A stretch of DNA of 44,973 nucleotides from Algoriphagus algorifonticola (lineage in GTDB: Bacteria; Bacteroidota; Bacteroidia; Cytophagales; Cyclobacteriaceae): assembly GCF_007655305.1 (NCBI RefSeq), contig NZ_VLOG01000021.1, positions 51,725-96,697 on the forward strand, given 5' to 3'. Positions within the stretch are counted from its first letter, which is position 1. The number at the start of each line of letters is the position of its first letter. Positions 25,766 to 34,744 of the stretch are shown piece by piece. Both the position numbers and the translations under genes were made by a program. The notes beneath the pieces are model-generated. The model was not told the DNA's origin, made no database searches, and saw nothing but the letters and a program-made list of their open reading frames with translations.

Positions 25766-26634
25766 AAACTGGTAACAAACTCCATTCTATATTCTAAAGG
25801 AGTTTTTCCTATTTTTTCACGAAACTGCTTATTGAAGTTGGAAAGGGTGAAAAACCCACTTTCATAGCAAATTTGACTAATGTTCAACTGCTCATTTTGC
25901 AAAAGCTTACAGGCGTGATTAATGCGGATAGAAGACAAGAAATCACTAAAGGACTGATTTGCTCTACTTTTAAAATAGCGACTAAAAGCACTTTCCGATA
26001 GATTACAGATATCCGCAACTTCCTTTAAAGCTATTTTTTCATTGAACCGATGCATGACAAACTCATAAACTAATCCCATTCTGTCTTTTTCAGATTCCTT
26101 GAAGGTATTAGTGTAGGCTGCATCAGCGATGATTTGGTACTCTTCTGATTGAGCGATTTTTTCCAGTATGGTCAAAAGCTGAATGAGTGATTGGACTCCT
26201 TCCATTTTAAGAAGCTCCTTCATCATTTGAGTAATCTCTCGATTGGTTTTTCCTTGTACTTCCAATCCTCTCGAGGACTTATAAAGCATGTTTGCAATAG
26301 ATGAGAATTCATTCAGTTCAAATACTGCATTCTGGAGGAAGTGATCCGGAAAATAGATGACAATCCCATGAGTCTCCAACTTACTATCTACCTGAAAATA
26401 TTCCTGGTCATTTCTCCATAGATGAGGCAAATTCGGACCAGTCAAAACCATATCTCCTTCTTTAAATGAGCTCATATGGTTACCTATAAAGCGTGTTCCT
26501 TTCCCTTTAAGGACTACAAAAAGCTGGTATTCGGAGTGAAAATGCCAATTGACATCGAAAAATGGGGCTTTTAATTCACGGATTAGAAAAGATTTGTCTT
26601 CGGGAATTCTTGACTTTTGAACAGGCTTTTTCAC
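25762..26634 (-). CDS. AraC-family transcriptional regulator, cupin sensor
   Basis: A 290-residue regulator. The N-terminal cupin-like domain has FHSEYQLFVVLKGKG and GDMVLTGPNLPHLW, typical of sugar-sensing AraC proteins. The C-terminal double helix-turn-helix spans about residues 190-285, with DICNLSESAFSRYFK and ICYESGFFTLSNFNKQFREK. The start is a GTG at 26634; an in-frame TAG lies 9 bp upstream and the next ATG is too far inside. It diverges across 132 bp from the putative sugar-oxidation operon and is its likely regulator. Confidence 0.92.
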   Translation of the reverse strand: MKKPVQKSRIPEDKSFLIRELKAPFFDVNWHFHSEYQLFVVLKGKGTRFIGNHMSSFKEGDMVLTGPNLPHLWRNDQEYFQVDSKLETHGIVIYFPDHFLQNAVFELNEFSSIANMLYKSSRGLEVQGKTNREITQMMKELLKMEGVQSLIQLLTILEKIAQSEEYQIIADAAYTNTFKESEKDRMGLVYEFVMHRFNEKIALKEVADICNLSESAFSRYFKSRANQSFSDFLSSIRINHACKLLQNEQLNISQICYESGFFTLSNFNKQFREKIGKTPLEYRMEFVTSF

Positions 26635-26766
26635 TACTTTTTGCTATTTATTGAAGGTAAATTAAGAAAACATATCAAAATTCAGTCAGAATTTAAAAGT
26701 AAACAGTAAGATTTCCTGCCTAAAAATATGGAATATAGTATCCTGCAATTAAGGTAAACCCAAATC

Positions 26767-29700
26767 ATGAATCAATCACCTAATTACTTTCTCAAGAGTC
26801 TATATTTCCTAGGATTTATTCTTCTTTTGACTGCTTGCAATAAACCTAAAAGTTTTCTCTCTATGACCGAGCCCAGAAGGGTTGAAATATTGGTTTTGGG
26901 GCATGAAAGTGAACATCACAATTCGGAGCAGCTGATGCTATACCTGGGAACACCCCTCTTTCAAAAAGGTATCAATTTGACCTATACCACAAATCCTGAG
27001 GATTTGAATGATGATGTGCTTTATAATTATGATGGACTGATGATTTATGCTAATCATGATTCAATCAGTGCCACTCAGGAAAAAGCTTTAAAGAAATACG
27101 TTCAGAGTGGAAAAGCATTAATTCCAGTTCATAGTGCCTCCTGGTCTTTTAGAAATTCTGACTGGTATGTCAAGGCAGTTGGTGGGCAATTCAAATCCCA
27201 TGGGGCTGAAAGATTCAAGGCTGAAATCGTGGATGCAGCACACCCAATCATGCAGGGAATTTCTGAGTTTGATACTTGGGATGAAACCTATGTGCATTCT
27301 CAATTGAATGCTGACATGCATGTTTTGATGGAACGAGTGGAAGGTGATCATAGAGAACCTTATGCTTGGACATTGGAGGAAGGAAAAGGAAGGGTATTCT
27401 ACACTGCATATGGTCACAATGAAGAAACCTGGCAAAAGACCGAGTTCCAAAATCTAATCGCCAATGGTATACTATGGGCGGTAGGCGATAAAGTAAATGA
27501 GCTTTTACAGGCTTATGAAATTCCAACTCCTGAATTTCGGGATGCTGAGATTCCCAATTATGAAAGAAGAGATCCAGCCCCAAAATATCAGCTACCGCTT
27601 TCTCCTGAGCAAAGCATGAAATTGGTACAGCTACCTGTTGGTTTTGAAATGGAATTATTTGCTAGCGAACCTATGATCATTAATCCTATGGCAATGACCT
27701 GGGATGAAAGAGGAAGGCTTTTCGTCATCGAAACCGTGGATTATCCGAATGAGGTTAGAACTGAAGGTGGAAACGACAAAATCAAGATTTTGGAAGATAC
27801 AGATGGAGATGGAAAGGCAGACAAAGTCACTGTTTTCGCGGATAATTTGAATATTCCCACTTCAATTATGGCGGTCAATGGAGGCATCTTAATTTCTATG
27901 GCTCCTGATTTTCTCTTCTTAAAAGATACAGATGGAGATGATGTGGCGGATGTGAGGGAAGTATTGATGACTGGCTGGGGCAAAAGTGATACCCATGCAG
28001 GACCTTCCAACCTGAGATATGGATTTGACAATAAAATCTGGGGAGTCTTAGGCTACGCAGGATTCAATGGAGAAGTAAGTGGCAAAAGACATTCTTTCGG
28101 ACAAGGAGTGTACAGATTTGAGCCATCGGGTGATAATCTGGAATATTTAGGAAACACCTCCAATAATACCTGGGGACTGGGTTTCACAGAAGATTTTGAG
28201 ACATTTATTTCCACTGCCAATGGACAGCATAGCGTATATTTTTCCATGGCAAACAACTATGTCAAAAGGCCTATTTTCCAAGGTTCTGCTAATACGGTTC
28301 ATGGAATCGACAGCCATTATGATATGCCTCATTTAACACCATTTTTAAGGCAAGTAGATTGGCATGGTGGCTACACTGCTGCTGCTGGACATAATTTCTA
28401 TACAGCCAGAAGTTTTCCGGAAGAATACTGGAATAAGATCGCCTTTGTAGCAGAACCAACTGGAAGAGTACTTCACCGAGCAAAAATTCAGGCTGATGGC
28501 TCTGGATATAAAGAAAAGAATGACTTCAATATCTTGGCGAGCTCTGATGAATGGTTTTCACCAGTTCATGCAGAAGTTGGTCCTGATGGAGCTTTATGGG
28601 TTGCTGATTGGTACAACTTTATTATTCAGCATAATCCTACCCCTAGAGGTTTCGAAAATGGAGCTGGAAATGCTTACATCAATCCGCTTAGAGACAGTCA
28701 ACATGGTAGAATCTATAGAATCAGTTATAAAGGAGGAAAAGACTCCGAATCTTTTGATCTCAAAAATGCTAGCGGAAAAGAACTGATTGAGGCTTTAAAA
28801 AGTGATAACATGTTTTGGAGATTAACAGCGCAGCGCTTGATCGTGGAGAAGCAGGACAAATCTGTTATTTCTGATTTATATAAGATTATTTCTAACGAAA
28901 AAGTAGATCAAGTTGGTTTAAATGCACCTGCTGTCAATGCATTATGGGCTTTACACGGTCTGGGAGAACTGGATGGAGAAAATGAAGAGGCCTTTAAAAC
29001 TGTCACTGAAGCCCTCTCCCATCCTTCTGCCGCGGTTAGAAAAAATGCACTTCGCGTTTTACCAAATACTCCGGCGTCTTTGGATGCGATTATGAATTCC
29101 GGAATTACTCAAGACCCGGATTTAGCTACCAGAAAGCACGCGTTTTTAGCCTTATCAGATATGCCTTTTTCTGAAAAAGCGGCTACTATGTTAATTCAAG
29201 CTGCAGAAAGAGAAGAGAACGGGAAGGACAGCTTTTTACCTCAAGCGATTTTTGCCGCCGTTTTGGCGCACCCAACTGAATTTGCAAAAAGAGATAATTC
29301 CACAGCTTTAAGAGCTTCTGGAGATAGTGAACTTTCTTTGGCAGATAGAATTAGTCGTTCACTAGTGGCAGAGCAATACCCACTTGATCAGAGGAACAGT
29401 ATCTTATTCCCTCCGGACGTTGCTGGAAAAGAAATAGCACTTCGAGTTATAGTGTCTAAAGGGCAAAACCCATTGGAAGGTGTTTTGGTGGCTCAAGGAA
29501 ATAATACCAATGGATATAGCCTGTATTTTTATCAAGATGCCCTTCATTTTGCAGTTGCGCAAAATGAAAAACTCAATATTCTCAGCTCTAAGAAAACCCT
29601 TCCGGAAACTCAGTTTACCATCGATGCGAGTTTGAAAGAGGACGGCAGTATGACATTAAAAATCGATGGAGAAGAAATAGCCAAAGGAAAGACCAATGGA

Positions 29701-30267
29701 TTATTTAAGGAGTCTTTATCTCCCAACCGAGTGAGAGTTGGTCAGAATGATAGTAGAAATGTGGTTGGAAAATACGAAGGCACTTGGTGGTTTGGGGGTA
29801 GACTCAGCAATAAATCTACTCTATCATTGAATAAGCCAGGAACGTCCTTGATGGAAGAGGAAAGTTTTGTAGTCAGCCAACAGGCAAATGGAACTTCTAT
29901 CATTAAACTGGGGGTCATTCCTCATGAAATGAAATTTGACAAAGCTACATTCACTGTAAAGGCTGGTTCCCAAGTGACTATAGACTTTGAGAACCCTGAT
30001 TTTATGCAGCATAATCTGGTAATAGGCCAGAAAGGATCTATGGAACAGATCGGAAAGGCTGCGGATGAATTGGCTAGGGATCCAAAAGGAGCTGAACAGA
30101 ATTATGTTCCTAAAATCCCTCAGGTGATAGCTGCCACGCGTTTGGTCGATCCTGAAGGAAGGGAGTCTTTGGTTTTTATCGCTCCTACAGAGCCGGGTGA
30201 ATATCCATTTATATGCACCGTACCGGGACATTGGAGAATTATGAATGGAATTATGAAAGTAGAATAG
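26767..30267 (+). CDS. ThuA-dehydrogenase-HEAT-LamG-azurin fusion lipoprotein
   Basis: A 1166-residue lipoprotein (lipobox LLTAC, C24). Domains in order: ThuA-like about 37-245; sorbosone/PVC-type dehydrogenase beta-propeller about 285-655, with calcium-site-like DTDGDGKADK; HEAT-like repeats about 670-830; LamG-like domain about 890-1030; and an azurin/plastocyanin-like domain from about 1045. The type-1 copper ligands H1082, C1150, H1155 and M1159 match azurin in order and spacing (CTVPGHWRIM). There is no CxxCH heme site; only two cysteines exist, the lipid anchor and the copper ligand. Likely a periplasmic or surface sugar dehydrogenase passing electrons to its own copper centre. The epimerase gene starts 1 bp after its stop. 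Confidence 0.88.
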   Translation: MNQSPNYFLKSLYFLGFILLLTACNKPKSFLSMTEPRRVEILVLGHESEHHNSEQLMLYLGTPLFQKGINLTYTTNPEDLNDDVLYNYDGLMIYANHDSISATQEKALKKYVQSGKALIPVHSASWSFRNSDWYVKAVGGQFKSHGAERFKAEIVDAAHPIMQGISEFDTWDETYVHSQLNADMHVLMERVEGDHREPYAWTLEEGKGRVFYTAYGHNEETWQKTEFQNLIANGILWAVGDKVNELLQAYEIPTPEFRDAEIPNYERRDPAPKYQLPLSPEQSMKLVQLPVGFEMELFASEPMIINPMAMTWDERGRLFVIETVDYPNEVRTEGGNDKIKILEDTDGDGKADKVTVFADNLNIPTSIMAVNGGILISMAPDFLFLKDTDGDDVADVREVLMTGWGKSDTHAGPSNLRYGFDNKIWGVLGYAGFNGEVSGKRHSFGQGVYRFEPSGDNLEYLGNTSNNTWGLGFTEDFETFISTANGQHSVYFSMANNYVKRPIFQGSANTVHGIDSHYDMPHLTPFLRQVDWHGGYTAAAGHNFYTARSFPEEYWNKIAFVAEPTGRVLHRAKIQADGSGYKEKNDFNILASSDEWFSPVHAEVGPDGALWVADWYNFIIQHNPTPRGFENGAGNAYINPLRDSQHGRIYRISYKGGKDSESFDLKNASGKELIEALKSDNMFWRLTAQRLIVEKQDKSVISDLYKIISNEKVDQVGLNAPAVNALWALHGLGELDGENEEAFKTVTEALSHPSAAVRKNALRVLPNTPASLDAIMNSGITQDPDLATRKHAFLALSDMPFSEKAATMLIQAAEREENGKDSFLPQAIFAAVLAHPTEFAKRDNSTALRASGDSELSLADRISRSLVAEQYPLDQRNSILFPPDVAGKEIALRVIVSKGQNPLEGVLVAQGNNTNGYSLYFYQDALHFAVAQNEKLNILSSKKTLPETQFTIDASLKEDGSMTLKIDGEEIAKGKTNGLFKESLSPNRVRVGQNDSRNVVGKYEGTWWFGGRLSNKSTLSLNKPGTSLMEEESFVVSQQANGTSIIKLGVIPHEMKFDKATFTVKAGSQVTIDFENPDFMQHNLVIGQKGSMEQIGKAADELARDPKGAEQNYVPKIPQVIAATRLVDPEGRESLVFIAPTEPGEYPFICTVPGHWRIMNGIMKVE

Positions 30268-30268
30268 T

Positions 30269-31129
30269 ATGGCCTTAAATGTAAAATTCGGTGTAAGTAC
30301 TTGGCTATGGACATCTCCTTTCAACAAGGAAACAGTTTCTCTTTTTCCTAAAATCAAGAATTATGGATACGATGCAGTAGAAATTCCTGTGGAAGATCCT
30401 GAATTGGTAGATTTAGCTGTGGTTAAAAAGGCCTTAGAGGATAATGGTTTAAGCGCCATCATCTGTGGAGCTTTTGGACCCAGCAGAGACTTCACCCATG
30501 ATGATCCTGCCTTCCATGATACTTGTTTTAAGTACATGGATCAATGCTTTGAAATTGCCAGTGAATTGGGAGCAAAGTTTGTGGCCGGTCCTATGTATTC
30601 CGCGGTCGGTAAAGCTAGGCTTGTGTCTCCTGAGCAAAAGAAAATCGAATGGGACAGAGCGGTTCAAAACCTCGGAAAAGTATGTGGTAAAGCTAGAAAT
30701 CATGGTTTAGATATCGCGATTGAAACCTTGAATCGCTTTGAAACTGATTTGATTAATACTGCTGAGGAATTGGCTCAATTAATTCAAGATATCAATGAAA
30801 AAGAAGCCAAAGCCTTGTTGGATGGATTTCATATAAGCATTGAGGAGCCGGATATTGAGAAAGCTATACAAAAGGTTGGGGATAAGCTAATCCATGTGCA
30901 GGTATCTGAAAATTACCGAGGCACACCGGGTACTGGACAAACAAATTGGGTCGCCTGGAAAAGAGGTCTGGAGTCTATTAATTACCAAGGAACAATTTCC
31001 ATTGAAAGCTTTACTCCAAAAGTGAAGGAATTGGCTGGAGCTGTTTGTATTTGGAAGCCTTTGGTTCCTAGCCAAGATGGATTTGCAAAAGAGGGTCTGG
31101 AGTTCCTTAAAAAATGGGCTTCTGAGTAG
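30269..31129 (+). CDS. Ketose 3-epimerase-like TIM-barrel protein
   Basis: A 286-residue sugar phosphate isomerase/epimerase-family protein resembling D-tagatose/D-psicose 3-epimerases. Family metal ligands align by position with the Pseudomonas cichorii enzyme numbering: E152 in AIETLNRFETD, D185 in LLDGFHISIEE, and E246 in GTISIES. The third ligand, a His in that enzyme (position 211), is Gln here in HVQVSENYRG. The substrate region NRFETDLINT is typical of the family. No signal peptide, so it is cytoplasmic. It starts 1 bp after the dehydrogenase gene and must be cotranscribed; it probably handles a sugar delivered by or related to that enzyme. Confidence 0.88.
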   Translation: MALNVKFGVSTWLWTSPFNKETVSLFPKIKNYGYDAVEIPVEDPELVDLAVVKKALEDNGLSAIICGAFGPSRDFTHDDPAFHDTCFKYMDQCFEIASELGAKFVAGPMYSAVGKARLVSPEQKKIEWDRAVQNLGKVCGKARNHGLDIAIETLNRFETDLINTAEELAQLIQDINEKEAKALLDGFHISIEEPDIEKAIQKVGDKLIHVQVSENYRGTPGTGQTNWVAWKRGLESINYQGTISIESFTPKVKELAGAVCIWKPLVPSQDGFAKEGLEFLKKWASE

Positions 31130-31198
31130 AAAAAAGAAATATTTAATTAGGACTCTAACACTTGAAAACTGAAATAAGAATTTTTAAAAAATAAACCC

Positions 31199-32317
31199 AT
31201 GAGTAAAAAACCTATTAACATAGCCATCATAGGACTTGGATTTGGAGCTGAGTTTATACCCATCTATCAGCAACACCCTATGGCGAATATGTATGCTATA
31301 TGTCAAAGGAATCAGGAAAAAGCTGAGGCTATTGGAAAAGCCTTTGGTATTGAAAAGGTCTATACCGATTATGATGAACTGCTAAAGGATCCAGACATTG
31401 ATGCAGTACATATCAACACTCCTATTCAAAACCACGCAGAGCAGTCAATCAAAGCTCTCAAAGCAGGAAAACATGTGGCTTGTACTGTTCCCATGGCGAC
31501 TACAGTAGAAGAGTGTAGGCAGATTGTTGAACTGTCGGAATCTACTGGTTTAACCTATATGATGATGGAAACAGTGGTATACAGCCGTGAATTTCTATTT
31601 GTCAAAGAGTTGTATCAAAAGGGTGAGTTGGGAAAAATTCAGTTTTTAAGAGCCTCTCATCAGCAGGAAATGGCAGGATGGCCAGGATATTGGGAAGGCC
31701 TCCCTCCTATGCATTATGCAACTCACTGTGTGGGACCGGTATTGGCTTTACCACAAGCTCAGGCTGAGTATGTTTCTTGCCTGGGTTCCGGTAGAATCGA
31801 TGAAAACCTGATCCCAAAATACGGATCTCCATTTGCCATTGAAACCTGCCATATCAAGTTAAAAAATACTGATCTCGCTGCCGAGGTTACTCGATCACTA
31901 TTCAATACGGCTAGACAGTATAGAGAAAGTTTCGATGTATATGGTTCAAAAAAGTCCTTTGAATGGACATTGATAGAGCATGAGGATTCTGTAATTCATA
32001 CGGGAGAGGTTCCTGAAAAAGTTAAGATTCCTGATTACGCACATTTATTACCGGAAGGCATTCAAAAGTTTACCACACACGGGGTTTATGATTCTGATGA
32101 AAACCAGCACTTATCTTTCACTCAAGGATCCGGTCATGGAGGCTCGCATCCACATTTGGTTCATGAGTTTCTAAGTGCACTTCAAGAAGATAGAGCGCCT
32201 TATCCCGATGCAAGAGAATCAGCCAATATTACCTGTGTGGGAATTTTGGCACATGAATCTGCGATGGAGGGAGGAAAAATCAAATATTTACCTGAGTTTA
32301 CACTCAAAAAGACCTAA
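31199..32317 (+). CDS. Gfo/Idh/MocA family protein lacking the EKP motif
   Basis: A 372-residue oxidoreductase-fold protein. The Rossmann motif IIGLGFGAEFI is intact near residue 10. Where the canonical family has C-E-K-P, this protein has C95-T96-V97-P98, so the usual catalytic Lys is absent. A later His in MHYATHCVGP is retained. Otherwise length and fold are normal. The product could use a different acid/base, or be a binding protein. It is the last gene of the sugar operon, 69 bp after the epimerase gene, and is followed by a strong terminator. The intact paralogue at 4587-5735 is a contrast. Confidence 0.88.
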   Translation: MSKKPINIAIIGLGFGAEFIPIYQQHPMANMYAICQRNQEKAEAIGKAFGIEKVYTDYDELLKDPDIDAVHINTPIQNHAEQSIKALKAGKHVACTVPMATTVEECRQIVELSESTGLTYMMMETVVYSREFLFVKELYQKGELGKIQFLRASHQQEMAGWPGYWEGLPPMHYATHCVGPVLALPQAQAEYVSCLGSGRIDENLIPKYGSPFAIETCHIKLKNTDLAAEVTRSLFNTARQYRESFDVYGSKKSFEWTLIEHEDSVIHTGEVPEKVKIPDYAHLLPEGIQKFTTHGVYDSDENQHLSFTQGSGHGGSHPHLVHEFLSALQEDRAPYPDARESANITCVGILAHESAMEGGKIKYLPEFTLKKT

Positions 32318-32337
32318 ACCTAAATAACCTATTGTAG

Positions 32338-32369
32338 AAAAGCTGATCTTTTTAAGGTCAGCTTTTTTT
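32338..32369 (+). terminator. Terminator of the sugar-oxidation operon
   Basis: AAAAGCTGA (about 32338-32346) pairs with TCAGCTTTT (32358-32366) and runs into a T tract. Confidence 0.85.
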
Positions 32370-32446
32370 GTGTTTAGGTATGATAGATCCGAATTCTTCC
32401 TCTTCAGACTTTCCAATATCTATGGATAAAATTTTAGACTCCCCAA

Positions 32447-32485
32447 ATATTCAGACTGATCCCTGATCCATATTCAGACTGATCC
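32447..32485. repeat. 16-bp direct repeat with 23-bp period
   Basis: ATATTCAGACTGATCC occurs at 32447-32462 and again, identical, at 32470-32485. It lies in the non-coding stretch 32370-32518 between two terminators. There is no open frame and no promoter nearby, so its role is unknown; it could be a degenerate minisatellite or part of a regulator site. Confidence 0.7.
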
Positions 32486-32518
32486 AAACTCAATCAAAAA
32501 CAATGTCAATATAAAACA

Positions 32519-32546
32519 AAAAACCACTCATTTCTGAGTGGTTTTT
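32519..32546 (-). terminator. Terminator of tRNA-Thr
   Basis: A perfect 12-bp stem, 32519-32530 with 32535-32546 (AAAAACCACTCA/TGAGTGGTTTTT), immediately after the tRNA 3' end on the minus strand, with a T-rich tail. Confidence 0.88.
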
Positions 32547-32547
32547 G

Positions 32548-32620
<73 letters not shown>

Positions 32621-32637
32621 GTTCCTTAATTGTGATG

Positions 32638-32669
32638 CAAATATAGCCTGATCATCTTTTCACTCCAAA
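32638..32669 (-). promoter_or_regulatory. Consensus Bacteroidota promoter for tRNA-Thr
   Basis: On the minus strand, TTTG (32669-32666), 20 bp spacing, then TATATTTG (32645-32638), a perfect match to TTTG/TAnnTTTG. The tRNA 5' end is 17 bases farther on. Confidence 0.7.
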
Positions 32670-32728
32670 CACTCAGGAATTAAAATTTAGCTATATTCTC
32701 TATCTCACTTATTCTGAGTGAGATTAAT

Positions 32729-34696
32729 TTAAAACTCCCTTAAAATAGAAAGCTTCTTCTTCAGTTTTTCGATTTCCTCTTCTGCTTTCTGAATCTTCAC
32801 ATCAAACTGATCTTTCAATTTGTCTGCAGTTTTTGAAGCAGCGAAAAACTCCAAGTTGTTTTTCCACAAGGTGATATTATTTTCCAAATCGGAAATCTGC
32901 TTTCTGATACCATGCTCTTTCTTGTTCAAAGTCTTCACAGCATTTGGATCAGATTGAATTCTATTCAAATTCAATCGGAACAAGAAATCTTCACGATCAA
33001 AGTCATCATCCAGTTTCTCCAAATAAGCATCTACAGCAGCCTTGAACTGTGCCTGAATATCTTTCATGTTCTTTCTAGGCACAAAACCAATCTCGTTGAA
33101 TTTCCCGACAAACTCAGTCAGTTCCTCTTCGCTTGGATTTCCTTTGGAAGCTTTGATGATTTCGTCACAAACTGCCTGCTTAGCCTTATAATTAGCTTCG
33201 TACTCTTGATTTGCCTGCTTATTAGAATTCCTTCTATTGTCGAAGAACGTATCGCAAGCAGTCTTAAATTTCTTATATAGGCTATCTCTACTTTTCTCCG
33301 GAGTCGGACCTAACTTCTTCCATTCTTGCTGCAAGGCAATCATGGCATTGGCTGTATTTTGCCAATCCGTAGAATCTTTTAATTCCTCAGCTTTTTGAAT
33401 TAACTCTTCTGCTTTTGCTTGATTCGTGGCACGAATTTCATCCAGTTCCTTAAAGAATAAGTTTTTGTTATGGAAAAACTTCTTGAACGCAGTCCAGAAG
33501 GCTTTATTGATTTCTCTTCCTGACTCTCTTGGGACAGGACCGATTTTCTCCCAATTTTTTTGAATATCAAGAATCTCCTTGGTTTTAGTATTCCACTCCT
33601 TGATTCTATCAGCTTTGAAATCAGAGAAAGCATTTAACTTTTCAATCAAAGCTTCTTTCTCATTCTGATTCTTTTTGAAAACCTCTTTTTGGCTTTCGTA
33701 GAACTCTTTTCTTCTGTCGTAAACAGCATCAGATGCAGCTTTGAATCGCTTCCAAAGTTCTTCCTGCTCTTCTCTCGGAACAGGTCCTATATGTTTAAAC
33801 TCTTCGTGTAACTCATTAAGTGCCTTGATAGCCTCTTTTAAATCCGGCATATCTTTCAAGGCTTCTGCCTTCTCGCATAGTTCCAATTTGCTTTCCAGAT
33901 TTTTCTTCCTGTCCAGCTCTTTCAGCTCGAAATAGATACTTCTATTATCATAGAACCTATCCATTAAAGCATTGTAGCTCGCCCAAAGGCTTCTATTTTG
34001 CGCAGCAGGAACAGGTCCTATAGACTTCCATTCCTCCTGAATTGATTTGATTGCATTGATGCTTAGGGTTGTCTCTTCCCCATCGACCAATTCACGAAGT
34101 TTATTGAGAATTTCGGTCTTGGCGTCTAGGTTTTTCTCCTTCTGCTTTTCAGCATCTTTTCGAATAGAAGAAACCTGTTTTTTAAATTCGTAATAGTAGG
34201 TATTGAAATCTCTCTCTTCGTCTGAAGGTCTAAAATCAAAATCGTCTTCAGTTCCTCCCTCAGCCTTAAATTTTTCTAAAGCCTCATCACGCTCCTTATG
34301 GGTATACTCGTCGAAAGCAGCTTTGATAGTATTCACCATCTTTTCAAGCTTTAGTGGACTTGAACTTTCTTTGGTCTTTTCCTTAAGAAGTTTCACTAAT
34401 TCCGCTTTGGATAAATTTTCAATATCCAAATCTTCGTCATGATGATCCTCTTCTTCCTCCTCAGTTTCTTCCAATTCCGAAGTGGCAGCTAAATCTTCTT
34501 CTTTTGTTTCGACTTGTTCAGGCTCAGAAGCTTTTTCTTCTCCACTTGGTTCTGGAGTTACTTCTTTACTTTCCACATCTGAACTCTCCTTTTCAGACGA
34601 GTTTGCTACTTCTTTCTCATTACCCTTGGCTTCCGGAGATTCGGAGGCAGAGGTCACCTTGTCCTTGTCGGACAAATCATTACTTTTCTCAGTCAT
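32729..34696 (-). CDS. DUF349 repeat protein with acidic N-terminus
   Basis: A 655-residue cytoplasmic protein. The first 95 or so residues are highly acidic and low-complexity (Glu/Ser/Asp), ending in EEEEEDHHDEDLD. The rest is coiled helices with five DUF349 repeats, each marked by a W/I-G-P-V-P pattern: WKSIGPVP, FKHIGPVPREEQEELWKR, WEKIGPVPRESG, WKKLGPTPEKS and EIGFVPRKN. The last 70 residues form a coiled coil. DUF349 proteins are conserved in Bacteroidota; the role is unknown, though helical repeats suggest a scaffold or a nucleic-acid-linked function. It follows yqgE with a 48-bp gap holding a promoter-like box. Confidence 0.9.
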   Translation of the reverse strand: MTEKSNDLSDKDKVTSASESPEAKGNEKEVANSSEKESSDVESKEVTPEPSGEEKASEPEQVETKEEDLAATSELEETEEEEEDHHDEDLDIENLSKAELVKLLKEKTKESSSPLKLEKMVNTIKAAFDEYTHKERDEALEKFKAEGGTEDDFDFRPSDEERDFNTYYYEFKKQVSSIRKDAEKQKEKNLDAKTEILNKLRELVDGEETTLSINAIKSIQEEWKSIGPVPAAQNRSLWASYNALMDRFYDNRSIYFELKELDRKKNLESKLELCEKAEALKDMPDLKEAIKALNELHEEFKHIGPVPREEQEELWKRFKAASDAVYDRRKEFYESQKEVFKKNQNEKEALIEKLNAFSDFKADRIKEWNTKTKEILDIQKNWEKIGPVPRESGREINKAFWTAFKKFFHNKNLFFKELDEIRATNQAKAEELIQKAEELKDSTDWQNTANAMIALQQEWKKLGPTPEKSRDSLYKKFKTACDTFFDNRRNSNKQANQEYEANYKAKQAVCDEIIKASKGNPSEEELTEFVGKFNEIGFVPRKNMKDIQAQFKAAVDAYLEKLDDDFDREDFLFRLNLNRIQSDPNAVKTLNKKEHGIRKQISDLENNITLWKNNLEFFAASKTADKLKDQFDVKIQKAEEEIEKLKKKLSILREF

Positions 34697-34726
34697 AAAA
34701 ACACTACTATTTCAAGGCAATATGGG

Positions 34727-34734
34727 CAAAAGTA
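34727..34734 (-). promoter_or_regulatory. Candidate -7 box for the DUF349 gene
   Basis: TACTTTTG on the minus strand matches TAnnTTTG exactly, 30 bp before the DUF349 start. No good TTTG lies 19-21 bp upstream, so support is partial. Confidence 0.3.
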
Positions 34735-34744
34735 GGGATTTTGC

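Noticed and set aside
26767..30267. Heme c domain in the dehydrogenase fusion
   Set aside because: The protein contains no CxxCH; the only cysteines are the lipid-anchor C24 and the copper ligand C1150.
32702..32724. Hairpin ATCTCACT/AGTGAGAT just after the DUF349 gene
   Set aside because: It is a clean 8-bp stem but has no T tract on the minus strand, so I did not call it a terminator.
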